64,000 nucleotides of DNA from Thalassospira profundimaris (GTDB lineage: Bacteria; Pseudomonadota; Alphaproteobacteria; Rhodospirillales; Thalassospiraceae). The stretch spans positions 88,501 through 152,500 of the forward strand of contig NZ_JPWF01000011.1 of assembly GCF_003326675.1 (NCBI RefSeq), read 5' to 3'. Positions 52,107 to 61,069 of the stretch are shown piece after piece. The notes beneath the pieces are model-generated. The model ran no database searches and had not been told where the DNA came from. It worked only from the letters and a program-made list of their open reading frames with translations. Numbering within the stretch: the first letter of the stretch is position 1; each line of letters starts with the position of its first letter. A program made the position numbers and the translations under genes.

Positions 52107-53626
52107 CGTGCAATCGCCTCGATGATTCTGGTCTGGGTGATTTCGGCCCCCACCAGTTCCGATACCTTTTCGCGATCACGCATCACCGCAACCCGGTCGG
52201 CAAAGGCGACGATTTCTTCAAGCTCGCTTGATGCCACAAGCAACGCCAATCCTTCGTCACACAGTTCCTTGATCAATTTGATGATGTCGGCATGGGCACC
52301 GACATCAATGCCGCGCGTCGGTTCATCAAGGATCAACAGGATCGGCTTGGACACCAGCCAGCGCGCCAGAATGACCTTTTGCTGATTACCACCACTCAGT
52401 TGCCCGACCGGCTTCTCACTGTCGGGCGTGGCAATGCCAAGGGCCCTGATCATGTCATCGGCGAATTGCTGTTGCTCGGCACGCGGGATCGGGCGCAGCC
52501 AACCGCGCCGCCCCTGAAGGGCCAGAACGATGTTTTCGCGCACACTCAGTTCCGCAACAATGCCATCCTGTTTACGGTCTTCGGGACAAAGCCCAAATCC
52601 CGCCCGGATCGCGTGGCGCGGGGAGCGCAACATTACCGGCTCCCCATCCAGAAACACAAGGCCGCTATCAGCCTTTTGCGTTCCGAATATCAGTTCGGAA
52701 AGCTCCGTCCGCCCGGAACCCAAAAGCCCCGCCAGACCAACAATCTCGCCTGCATTCAGATCAAGCGATACCGGCTCCAGCACGCGTTTCTTGCCAAGGT
52801 TCTTGACCTGAATGCTGCGCTTTGGCCCGGAATAGCTGCCTTCGTCCTGATGGCGGTGTGCGCTGACCTCGGCCAGTTCACGACCCAGCATATGATTGAT
52901 CAGATCGATCTGCAGCAGGTCCTTGGTCACAAAGGTGCCAACAAGCCGCCCGTTGCGCAAAACCGTGATCCGGTCGGTAACCGCGTAAACCTGATCAAGG
53001 AAATGGGTAACAAAAACAATGCCCAGTCCCTTGCCGCGCAATTCGCGCATGATGCGAAAAAGCGTCTGGATTTCTTCGCCGTCAAGCGACGCGGTCGGTT
53101 CATCCAGAATAAGAACCCGCGCATCGAGCGCAACCGCACGCGCAATTGCCACAAGCTGCTGGATCGCCACCGAATAGGAACCAAGCGGCCGGTTGACATC
53201 AATATCAAGCCCCAGCGTATCAAGGGCAGCCTTGGCATCGGCCTCGGTCTTTTTCCATGAAATAAGGCCGAACTTCCGTGTCTGGCGTTCAAGCATCAGG
53301 TTCTCGGCCACCGACAGGGTCGGCACCAGATTGACTTCCTGATAGACCGTGGAAATTCCAAGCCCCTGCGCATCGCCTGGATGCTGCGGATGGATTTCGG
53401 CACCGTCAAGCAACACGGCCCCGGCGTCACGGGGATGCACCCCGGTAATAACCTTGATCAGGGTGGATTTACCCGCCCCGTTTTCCCCAAGAAGGGCATG
53501 AATTTCGCCGCGTTTCAGGTCGAAATCGACATCCTGCAACGCTTTGACGCCGGGAAAGAATTTTCCCGCCCCGCGCACCGAAAGAACGGTATCCGCGTCA
53601 TTTGCAGAAAGTGCGGAGTTTGACAT
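52103..53626 (-). CDS. Sugar ABC transporter ATPase, YtfR-like
   Basis: A 507 aa tandem ATPase (ATG at 53626 with GGTGAGGAA before it). Domain 1 has Walker A GENGAGKST and Walker B LILDEPTASLDG; its signature region is degenerate (SVAIQQLVAIARA). Domain 2 has the divergent Walker A GLLGSGRTEL, a good signature LSGGNQQKV and Walker B LLILDEPTRGIDVG. This asymmetry is usual in the ribose/galactose class of importers. Confidence 0.92.
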   Translation of the reverse strand: MSNSALSANDADTVLSVRGAGKFFPGVKALQDVDFDLKRGEIHALLGENGAGKSTLIKVITGVHPRDAGAVLLDGAEIHPQHPGDAQGLGISTVYQEVNLVPTLSVAENLMLERQTRKFGLISWKKTEADAKAALDTLGLDIDVNRPLGSYSVAIQQLVAIARAVALDARVLILDEPTASLDGEEIQTLFRIMRELRGKGLGIVFVTHFLDQVYAVTDRITVLRNGRLVGTFVTKDLLQIDLINHMLGRELAEVSAHRHQDEGSYSGPKRSIQVKNLGKKRVLEPVSLDLNAGEIVGLAGLLGSGRTELSELIFGTQKADSGLVFLDGEPVMLRSPRHAIRAGFGLCPEDRKQDGIVAELSVRENIVLALQGRRGWLRPIPRAEQQQFADDMIRALGIATPDSEKPVGQLSGGNQQKVILARWLVSKPILLILDEPTRGIDVGAHADIIKLIKELCDEGLALLVASSELEEIVAFADRVAVMRDREKVSELVGAEITQTRIIEAIAR

Positions 53627-53728
53627 GTTCCTCACCCTCTCCCTGTTTTTGATTTTTGTTCCCGATACAGCGCGACGTACTCCGGCAAAAACCGAAGCAC
53701 GTCACAAGCAGTACCCAGCCACGTGACA

Positions 53729-53756
53729 GGCACCGTCACCCTGCGATCACGGTGCC
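53729..53756 (-). repeat. Hairpin after the sugar-binding-protein gene
   Basis: An 8-bp perfect stem GGCACCGT / ACGGTGCC (53729-53736, 53749-53756) begins 11 bases after the binding-protein stop and before the ATPase gene. No U-run follows, so it looks like a message stabiliser. Confidence 0.55.
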
Positions 53757-53766
53757 AGGACACATG

Positions 53767-54717
53767 TTATTTGCTGCGCATTTTGTATTCTTCTGCTGCG
53801 GTATCAGGCAGGAAGAGCGGACCATTTGCCTTGATCCATTTCGGAACGTCCTGACCGGCCTTGGATGCCTTGATCGCGTCAAACGACGGCGCGCCCAGAT
53901 GCGGGTTCAGTTCGATGGTCGCGTTGGTGTCGCCATCGGCCATTGCCTTGAAGATATCGGGCACCGCATCAATCGAGACGATCTTGATGTCGGTCCCCGG
54001 CTTCAGACCGGCTTCCTTGATGGCCTGAACTGCACCAAGCGCCATGTCATCATTATGGGCATAAACCGCACAGATATCCTTGCCGCCGTTTTCAGCTTTC
54101 AGGAAGCTTTCCATAACTTCCTTGCCGCCCGAACGGGTAAAGTCGCCCGACTGCGAACGGATGATATTGATGCCCGGGAAATTCGAAACGACCGATTCAA
54201 AGCCGGCTTTGCGATCATTGGCAGCCGACGAACCAACCGTGCCCTGCAATTCGACAACATCGCAAACCGCGTTGGTTTCCGATGCCAGCCAAGCCGCGGC
54301 AAGGGCACCTTCAACCACGAAGTCGGATGCCACCTTGGTCAGATACAGGTCTTCGCTGGCGTCAACGCCTCGGTCAACCAGCACCACCGGAATACCGGCA
54401 TCTTTTGCTTCTTTCAGGACCTGATCCCAGCCGGTTTCAACCACCGGGGCCAGAAGAATGCCGTCAACGCCCTGTGCGATAAAGGAACGGACAGCCTTGA
54501 TCTGGTTTTCCTGTTTCTGCTGGGCATCCGAGAATTTGAGATCAATACCGCGCTTTTCTGCCTCGGCCTTGATCGATGCGGTTTCAGATGTACGCCAGCC
54601 GCTTTCGGACCCGATCTGCGAGAACCCGATCATCATTTCAGCCTGTGCCGCAAACGAAAGACCAAGCGCAACGCCAAGCGCCGCAGTCGAAACTGCCAGC
54701 TTTGTGAATTTCACCAC
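53767..54717 (-). CDS. Sugar-binding protein, YtfQ-like
   Basis: A 316 aa periplasmic protein with a signal peptide of about 26 residues ending AQA. The mature start MMIGFSQIGSESGWRTSETASIK is a hallmark of YtfQ, the galactofuranose-binding protein; AHNDDMALGAVQAIKEAG and VSIDAVPDIFKAMADG are conserved in the LacI-like binding fold. It is first in the importer operon. With AraD1 and an arabinose/galactose-type SDR, ligands such as L-arabinose, galactose or galactofuranose are likely. Confidence 0.87.
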   Translation of the reverse strand: MVKFTKLAVSTAALGVALGLSFAAQAEMMIGFSQIGSESGWRTSETASIKAEAEKRGIDLKFSDAQQKQENQIKAVRSFIAQGVDGILLAPVVETGWDQVLKEAKDAGIPVVLVDRGVDASEDLYLTKVASDFVVEGALAAAWLASETNAVCDVVELQGTVGSSAANDRKAGFESVVSNFPGINIIRSQSGDFTRSGGKEVMESFLKAENGGKDICAVYAHNDDMALGAVQAIKEAGLKPGTDIKIVSIDAVPDIFKAMADGDTNATIELNPHLGAPSFDAIKASKAGQDVPKWIKANGPLFLPDTAAEEYKMRSK

Positions 54718-54753
54718 GATTTCCTCCCTAAGTGTGGTTTATTGCTTAAAAGC

Positions 54754-54772
54754 CATATAGTATTACAATATG
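54754..54772. promoter_or_regulatory. Near-palindrome upstream of the sugar importer
   Basis: CATATAGTATTACAATATG (54754-54772) pairs at eight of nine symmetric positions. CCATATAGT recurs at 54789-54797. It lies 37-55 bases before the binding-protein start, in the divergent gap to the epimerase gene, and shares the CATAT/ATATG core with the palindrome before gntR. Confidence 0.5.
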
Positions 54773-54879
54773 ATTTGAAATCACTCAACCATATAGTTAT
54801 TCCAACATACGCCCCATCGCGCACAGCGATTGACAAACCGAAATAAACCCAGAAAAATCAAAGCCTAGGGGAGGATCGA

Positions 54880-55947
54880 ATGCAAAAAAGCCACCAGAAA
54901 CCGGACATGGCAGAAACCAGTGAAACAACCCGTATTTCGGGTAAACACGCCCCGCGTGTGACCCTTATCACATCGCAGATTCGCCTTACGGTTTCTGCGC
55001 TTGGCGCGCGTCTTTGTGATCTTCATTTGTATGAGGATTCGAATTCCGCGGGCTTAGAAGGCGCAAAAGGCACCAACATCACGGTCGGCCTCAAGGATGA
55101 CGATGCCTACCTTGCCCAGGACAGCTATATCGGGGCGGTGTGCGGGCGCTATGCCAACCGCATCGAAAATTCCCGCTATACCGATCCCGATGGCCGCGAG
55201 ATTGTCCTTTCCGCCAACGAAGGCGAAACCCATCTGCATGGCGGCAAGGACGGCTTTGACCGCCGCATATGGGACATTACCGATCAGTCGGATCGCAGCG
55301 TCACTTTCAAACTCGCCTCACCCGATGGCGATCAGGGATATCCGGGCAACATGGTCGCAACCGCAACCTATTCGATCCTTGCTGAAAACCGCCTGCGCCT
55401 TGAAATCACGGCGACCTGTGATGCGCCCTGCCCGGTCAATATGACCAGCCACGCCTATTGGAACCTTTCGGGGAAATTTGATCAAACGGCGGCCGATCAC
55501 GTCTTGCAGATCAATGCCGATCAGTGGCTTCCGGTCGATGACAAGCTGATCCCGCTTGCCGAAACCCGTAACGTCGCCGGAACCGGCTATGACTTCCGAA
55601 GCCCGGCCCGGGTATCAGACATGCTGCCCCACACATCGCAGGGCTTTGATCATAATTTCTGCCTGACCGGGGATCGCGGTACACTCCGCCCCATCGCCAC
55701 CCTGTCCGACCCCGACAGCGGCCGCCACTTGAAACTGTTTTCGACCGAGGCCGGCTTGCAATTCTATCTCGCCAAACATTTCACCGGGACGATGAAAACC
55801 GCAAATGACGTGCCGCTCAACACATCCACAGGCATCGCACTCGAACCGCAAACCTGGCCCAACAGCCCCAACCGCCCGGACTTCCCAAGCCCCTGGCTCA
55901 AACCCGGCGAAACCTATCGTCATGTGATTGAGTGGGAGTTTTCCTGA
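54880..55947 (+). CDS. galM: Aldose 1-epimerase
   Basis: Interconverts alpha and beta anomers of aldoses so that the dehydrogenase receives the right form. The 355 aa product has GRYANRIENSRY, LHGGKDGFDRRIWDI (catalytic His region), NMTSHAYWNLSG (second His) and the C-terminal GIALEPQTWPNSPN (catalytic Glu). GGGGAGG precedes the ATG. Divergent from the importer operon. Confidence 0.92.
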   Translation: MQKSHQKPDMAETSETTRISGKHAPRVTLITSQIRLTVSALGARLCDLHLYEDSNSAGLEGAKGTNITVGLKDDDAYLAQDSYIGAVCGRYANRIENSRYTDPDGREIVLSANEGETHLHGGKDGFDRRIWDITDQSDRSVTFKLASPDGDQGYPGNMVATATYSILAENRLRLEITATCDAPCPVNMTSHAYWNLSGKFDQTAADHVLQINADQWLPVDDKLIPLAETRNVAGTGYDFRSPARVSDMLPHTSQGFDHNFCLTGDRGTLRPIATLSDPDSGRHLKLFSTEAGLQFYLAKHFTGTMKTANDVPLNTSTGIALEPQTWPNSPNRPDFPSPWLKPGETYRHVIEWEFS

Positions 55948-55985
55948 ATGAAAAAGCCCCGCATTCGCGGGGCTTGAACTCGACT

Positions 55986-57569
55986 TCAGATCGCGGAAAC
56001 CGCCCCATCCGCACGCGGATCTGTTGCCCCTTCCATAACCCCGTTCGAACGCAGCCGGATACCACCGGCATGGCCCATCATGTCTTCATAGGGTCCAACG
56101 ATTTCGACCGCGTGACCGGCTGATTTAAGCTGGTCGATCAGGGCCGGATCAAAGCGGTTTTCAAGTTTAAGTGTAGTGGTTTCATCGCCCCACGTCTTGC
56201 CAAGCAACCAGCGCGGGGCGGTGATTGCTTCCTGCAGGTCCTGACCAAACAGGACATTGCGGGTGAAGACCGCGGACTGGGTTTGTGGCTGCCCTTCGCC
56301 GCCCATCGTGCCATAGGTCAGAACCGATCCGTCATTGAGGCGCGCCAGTGCCGGGTTCAGCGTATGGAACGGCAGTCGCCCCGGCCCAAGCTGATTGGGG
56401 CCTTCATGAAGCGTAAAGCTTGCCCCGCGGTTCTGCCACAAAACGCCGGTTTCCGGCACCACAATACCGGACCCGAATTCCCAGAAGATGCTTTGGATAT
56501 AGCTTACCGCAACGCCATTGGCATCAACCGTTCCCATCCAGATCGTATCACCGGGCTTGGCCACATGCGGCCAGGGCTGTGCGGTTTTCATATTTATTTT
56601 CGCGGCTTCGCGATCAAGCATTTCGGTGCTTAAAAGCGATGCCGGATCAATCGTCATGCGGTCGGGATCGCCAACATGGTTGTTACGCGCAATAAAGGCG
56701 CGCTTGGTGGCCTCGATCAATCCATGGATATGATCAAACCTGTCACCCGCCGTCACGCCCAAGCGATCAAAAAGGCCAAGGATCATAAGAGATGCCACGC
56801 CCTGGGTTGGCGGCACCATGTTAAAGACTGTTCCCGCTGAAAGCCTGACCGAAAGCGGTGTCATGACCTTGGCGTGATAGTTTTCAAGATCGGAAGGCCT
56901 GATCGGACTTCCGACCGATGTCAGGCCCTTGGCGTTATTGCGGGCGATATCACCGCGATAAAAATCATCAAGCCCGACCTTGCCAAGATGTTCAAGCGTT
57001 GCGCCAAGGGCGGGTTGCTTCAACACATCCCCGATGGCGGGAATGCCATTCGCGGCATAGGTATCAACAAAACCGGGTGAACCTTTAAGCTCTGCCATCT
57101 TGGTGGTGGTCAGTTCAACTTGGGACTTCGTGACCGGCATGCCGGTTTTGGCGTGATGAACGGCATCGGCAAGCAACCGTTCCAGCGGGATTACACCGCC
57201 CATCCCCTTGGCAATTTCAGAAGCCTTGATCCAGCCACCAATCGCACCGGCAACCGTAAGGGCGGCCAGTGGTCCACGAGCCGGGATCGCGGCATGACCC
57301 TGTTCGCGGTAAAAGTCCGGTGTTGCAATCCCTGCCGCGCCGCCACAGGCGCGAATGGCAACCGGCTCCTTGCCCGGTTCAGCAATGATCCAGAACCCGT
57401 CACCGCCAATCGCATTCATATGCGGATAAACAACCGCAATGGTGGCGGCGGCTGCAATCATCGCCTCGACCGCGTTACCGCCATCGCGCAGGATATCGCG
57501 CCCGGCCTGGGCGGCCAGATGATGCGGGGCGGTGACCATGCCCCCAAGGGCGGTTCTGGAACGTAACAT
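55986..57569 (-). CDS. Gamma-glutamyltransferase family protein
   Basis: A 527 aa Ntn-hydrolase (ATG at 57569, preceded by GGGAGG). The autoprocessing nucleophile is probably Thr342 in GDTIWMGTVDANG, equivalent to TTHYSVVD of E. coli GGT, although the second Thr and the His of that motif are replaced. TYGTMGGEGQPQTQ is the oxyanion-type block. No signal peptide is visible, so it should be cytoplasmic. It is at the end of a TRAP transporter operon, so the imported compound may be a gamma-glutamyl or similar amide. Confidence 0.83.
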   Translation of the reverse strand: MLRSRTALGGMVTAPHHLAAQAGRDILRDGGNAVEAMIAAAATIAVVYPHMNAIGGDGFWIIAEPGKEPVAIRACGGAAGIATPDFYREQGHAAIPARGPLAALTVAGAIGGWIKASEIAKGMGGVIPLERLLADAVHHAKTGMPVTKSQVELTTTKMAELKGSPGFVDTYAANGIPAIGDVLKQPALGATLEHLGKVGLDDFYRGDIARNNAKGLTSVGSPIRPSDLENYHAKVMTPLSVRLSAGTVFNMVPPTQGVASLMILGLFDRLGVTAGDRFDHIHGLIEATKRAFIARNNHVGDPDRMTIDPASLLSTEMLDREAAKINMKTAQPWPHVAKPGDTIWMGTVDANGVAVSYIQSIFWEFGSGIVVPETGVLWQNRGASFTLHEGPNQLGPGRLPFHTLNPALARLNDGSVLTYGTMGGEGQPQTQSAVFTRNVLFGQDLQEAITAPRWLLGKTWGDETTTLKLENRFDPALIDQLKSAGHAVEIVGPYEDMMGHAGGIRLRSNGVMEGATDPRADGAVSAI

Positions 57570-57715
57570 TTTCTTTCGGCCTCCCTGCCGCAGTAACGCT
57601 TGGGACATGCTGCGCATATGGCGCGGCATGTCCGTATCGTCTGTTCATAGCGCTGATTTCATTTTCCGTTCAGCGGCTTTTCACATCGTAGAATGATTTC
57701 GGAATTATCCGGCAC

Positions 57716-59041
57716 CTACCAACCGATCAGATCGGGCAACCAGCTTGTTAATCCCGGGAAGATAAACAGCAGGATCAACGCCAGTGCCTGAATACCGATA
57801 AAGGGTATGACACCGCGATAGATATTCACCGTGGAAACCGAAGGTGGTGCCACCCCCTTAAGGAAGAACAGCGCCCAGCCAAATGGCGGTGTAAGGAAAC
57901 TGGTTTGCAGGTTCATCGCCACCAGAATGGCAAGCCAGGCCATATCGATCCCGCTATTCTGGAATACCGGCAAAAACATCGGAAGCGCGATATAGGAAAT
58001 CTCGATCCATTCCAGGAAAAACCCGAGAATAAAGATCACGCCCATCATAAACAGAAGATTGCCCATATCCCCGCCGGGCACCCATTCAAACATGGCATGG
58101 ACAAGGCCCTCGCCACCAAGACCTCGGAAGGCAAGACCGAATGGCTGCGCACATATCAGGATAAAGAACACCATCGCACTGGTAATCAGAGTGTCATGCA
58201 GAACGTCGCGCATCACACCAAGATTAAGCCGCCCGGTAAAAAGTGCGAGCAACAAGGCACCAAGCGCGCCCATGGACGCGGCCTCGGTCGGGGCGGCAAT
58301 CCCGCCAACAATTGACCCGAGAACAGCAAAAACAAGTGCCAGCGGCGGCAACACCACCTTGACGATTTTGATCAGCAAATCACGCGAGCCAAGCGCATCG
58401 CGCTCTTCCTGCGGGATGGCCGGCACCATTTCGGGTTTAAAAATTCCCAACAGCACCAGATAAAGCCCCAGCATCCCGGCAAGGATCAAACCCGGCACCA
58501 TGGCCGCGGCAAACAGCGTCCCGACAGATTCCCCCAGAATATCGGCAAGCAGGATAAGCACCAGACTGGGCGGAATGATCTGGCCAAGGGTGCCCGACGC
58601 ACAAATAACACCGCTGGCCACCCCCTTGTCATAGCCACGGTTGATCAGCGGTTGCAGCGACAGCAAACCGACCGTCACAACCGTCGCCCCGACCACGCCC
58701 GACGATGCCCCCATCAGCACCCCGACAATAACAATGGCAAGCCCCATACCGCCTTTGAGCCGCCCCATGGCATGACCGATAACGTCAATCAGTTCTTCGG
58801 CAAGTTTCGACTTTTCAAGCATCACCCCCATGAAGATGAAAAGCGGCAAGGCAAGCAGCGTATAGTTGGTCACAACCCCGTAAACGCGCGCAGGCAGCAA
58901 ATTGAACAGGCCGGTGCCAAACCCCATAATCCCAAAGGCAAATCCCGAAATCGCAAGCGAGATCGCCACCGGCACACCAAGCACGAGGAAGCCAAAGAAG
59001 CCCCCGACCATGCCAATGGCCAGCCATTCATTTCCGGTCAT
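57716..59041 (-). CDS. TRAP transporter large permease, DctM family
   Basis: A 441 aa membrane protein with about 12 hydrophobic segments. Blocks typical of DctM are IVIVGVLMGASSGVVGATVVT, CASGTLGQIIPPSLVLILLAD and NLQTSFLTPPFGWALFFLKG. It starts 6 bases after dctQ. Third TRAP transport system of the window. Confidence 0.92.
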   Translation of the reverse strand: MTGNEWLAIGMVGGFFGFLVLGVPVAISLAISGFAFGIMGFGTGLFNLLPARVYGVVTNYTLLALPLFIFMGVMLEKSKLAEELIDVIGHAMGRLKGGMGLAIVIVGVLMGASSGVVGATVVTVGLLSLQPLINRGYDKGVASGVICASGTLGQIIPPSLVLILLADILGESVGTLFAAAMVPGLILAGMLGLYLVLLGIFKPEMVPAIPQEERDALGSRDLLIKIVKVVLPPLALVFAVLGSIVGGIAAPTEAASMGALGALLLALFTGRLNLGVMRDVLHDTLITSAMVFFILICAQPFGLAFRGLGGEGLVHAMFEWVPGGDMGNLLFMMGVIFILGFFLEWIEISYIALPMFLPVFQNSGIDMAWLAILVAMNLQTSFLTPPFGWALFFLKGVAPPSVSTVNIYRGVIPFIGIQALALILLFIFPGLTSWLPDLIGW

Positions 59042-59047
59042 GTCTGA

Positions 59048-59617
59048 TTAGTCTCCTGCGCCGCTTTGGGTGACTGCGGCAGATGTCTCATAGGCGGGTG
59101 CGTCGTTTTCGGCGCGTATCTGGCGATAATTGATCAGGGCCTGTGAAATGGCCTGAATGAGCAACAACCCAAATCCAAGCGGAATAAATGCCTTCAGCAG
59201 GAAGCGATACGGCAAACCGCCCGGATCGGGTGATCCTTCGCCCATCATGATGGACTGCTCGACATAGGGGATCGAAAACCAGATCAATGCCCCACCAAGG
59301 ATCGCCATCAGGATGGCTGAAAACAGGTCAATGATCGCCTGGGCCTTCGGACCCAGACGTTCATACAGAAAATCGACCCGCACATGACCGCCATGACGCA
59401 TGCCATAGGCCATGCCCATCAAAGCAATCGGCGAAACCAGATGCCATTCAAGCTCCTGCATTGCCACACTGCCGGAATTCAGCAGATAGCGCAGCAATAC
59501 ATTCCCGCCGACAACCAGCACAAGGGCCAAACCACTAATGGCAGCCCCCCATCCGGCAATATCGACAATCAGACCAAGAATGCGATCAAAAAATGGTTCT
59601 GTACGGGTCGACTTCAT
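59048..59617 (-). CDS. TRAP transporter small permease, DctQ family
   Basis: A 189 aa membrane protein with four hydrophobic segments and the DctQ block GMAYGMRHGGHVRVDFLYERLG. It lies 1 base after dctP and 6 before dctM, so the three genes are tightly packed, unlike the first TRAP operon. Confidence 0.9.
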   Translation of the reverse strand: MKSTRTEPFFDRILGLIVDIAGWGAAISGLALVLVVGGNVLLRYLLNSGSVAMQELEWHLVSPIALMGMAYGMRHGGHVRVDFLYERLGPKAQAIIDLFSAILMAILGGALIWFSIPYVEQSIMMGEGSPDPGGLPYRFLLKAFIPLGFGLLLIQAISQALINYRQIRAENDAPAYETSAAVTQSGAGD

Positions 59618-59618
59618 A

Positions 59619-60737
59619 TCAGCTCATCCCGTCTTTGGATGAAATGATCCCGTGATAGGGTTTTTCACTGACCGCAGCCCATTCACGGTGGGTATCACGG
59701 AACGCCATGAAGCTGTCATGGACCTTTTTGGTGATTGGGTCTTTGGCAGCCTCGGCTTCAAGGGTTTCCTTGGTAATGCCCTTAAGTTTGACCACCACTT
59801 CATCCGGAAGGGTCTGTGCGGTCACGCCAAAGTTTTCGACCAGATCACGCAGGGCGGCTGCGTTATTGGCTTCGCACCAGGAATGGCTGTCAAGGTTGCA
59901 GGCCTGTGCGGCATTCTTCACGATCGCCTGCAGATCGGCAGGAAGGCTTTCCCATGCCTTCTGGTTGATCAGAAGCTCAGTCACGTTGGACGGCTCGTGC
60001 CAGCCGGTGGTGTAATAGTATTTGGCGGCTTTCTGCAGACCAAGACGACGATCCTGATAGGGACCAACAAACTCGGCTGCATCAATCACACCACGTTCGA
60101 GTGCCGGGAAGATTTCGCCGCCCGGAAGCAGTTTCACTTCAACGCCGATCTGCTGATAGACCTTGCCCGCCAGACCCGGAATACGCATTTTCAGGCCCTT
60201 GAAGTCGTCAAGGCTGTTGATCGGCTCACGGAACCAGCCGGTCATCTGCACGCCGGTATTGCCCATCGGGAAAGCGACAAGACCATATGGCTTATAGACT
60301 TCATGCCACAGATCGAGACCACCCGCATGATACAGCCAGGCATTCATGCCCTGGAAATTCAGACCGAACGGAACAGTCGTGAAATATTGTGCCGCAAAGA
60401 TTTTACCCGCCCAGAAATAGGCGTTTGCCGCATTCATTTCGACCGTACCGGCCTGAACCGCGTCAAAACCTTCCAGTGCAGGGATCAGCTCGCCTGCGGC
60501 AAAATGCTGAATATTGAGACGGCCATTCGACATTTCCGTCACACGTTTGCAGAAATCCTCCGGGCTGCCCGGGCCGGTCACATAAAAAGGCGATCCCGGG
60601 CCATAGGCATTGGTCATTTTCCAGTTAAAGGTTTCCTCTGCACGCACAATGTTCGGTGCCGCGATGACAGCAGCCCCGGTTGCCGCAGCCCCGATTGCCG
60701 ACTTGGTCAGAAAGTCGCGCCGTTTAACGTTGGTCAT
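59619..60737 (-). CDS. TRAP solute-binding protein, DctP family with Tat signal
   Basis: A 372 aa periplasmic protein (ATG at 60737, GGGAGA upstream). The N-terminus carries a perfect twin-arginine motif, KRRDFLTKSAIGAAA, so it is probably exported folded by Tat. The mature part has YFWAGKIFAAQYFTTVPFG, LKMRIPGLAGKVYQQIG (ligand Arg) and VIDAAEFVGPYQDRRLG, like the TakP group that binds 2-oxoacids. Ligand uncertain. Confidence 0.88.
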   Translation of the reverse strand: MTNVKRRDFLTKSAIGAAATGAAVIAAPNIVRAEETFNWKMTNAYGPGSPFYVTGPGSPEDFCKRVTEMSNGRLNIQHFAAGELIPALEGFDAVQAGTVEMNAANAYFWAGKIFAAQYFTTVPFGLNFQGMNAWLYHAGGLDLWHEVYKPYGLVAFPMGNTGVQMTGWFREPINSLDDFKGLKMRIPGLAGKVYQQIGVEVKLLPGGEIFPALERGVIDAAEFVGPYQDRRLGLQKAAKYYYTTGWHEPSNVTELLINQKAWESLPADLQAIVKNAAQACNLDSHSWCEANNAAALRDLVENFGVTAQTLPDEVVVKLKGITKETLEAEAAKDPITKKVHDSFMAFRDTHREWAAVSEKPYHGIISSKDGMS

Positions 60738-61069
60738 TGATGTCTCCCTGATAGAGATAGCTATTTCTATGAAACGGAATCCCAACGGAATGTATTCCGC
60801 ATGTGTATACATCCTGCAACGACCATGCTATTGTATATTTTTCAATAACTTAACTAAATTTAACACATCCCGAATGAAAAATAATGCATATATTTTAATC
60901 GATATATTGCGGTGCACATTTTAATTGCACATATAATGCGCATTTTCAGGAAAGAAAAATCATCACACCAATAGAACGACCGGGATACTTGGATTTCATC
61001 GCAAAATTCGTGTATACATTCCCGACAGAGGAGACCAACCAAACCTCGTAAGAAGGGTCCGCACGCCAT
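60738..61069. promoter_or_regulatory. Divergent region with two identical GntR-type operators
   Basis: The 10-mer GTGTATACAT, containing the palindrome TGTATACA, occurs at 60803-60812 and at 61010-61019. The first is 66 bases before the dctP start, the second 51 bases before the gntR start. Between them is an AT-rich stretch of about 200 bases without a gene-like frame. Confidence 0.68.

Noticed and set aside
53656..54846. A 396-codon plus-strand frame across the YtfQ-like gene
   Set aside because: Shadow frame; the minus strand has a signal peptide and a sugar-binding fold.
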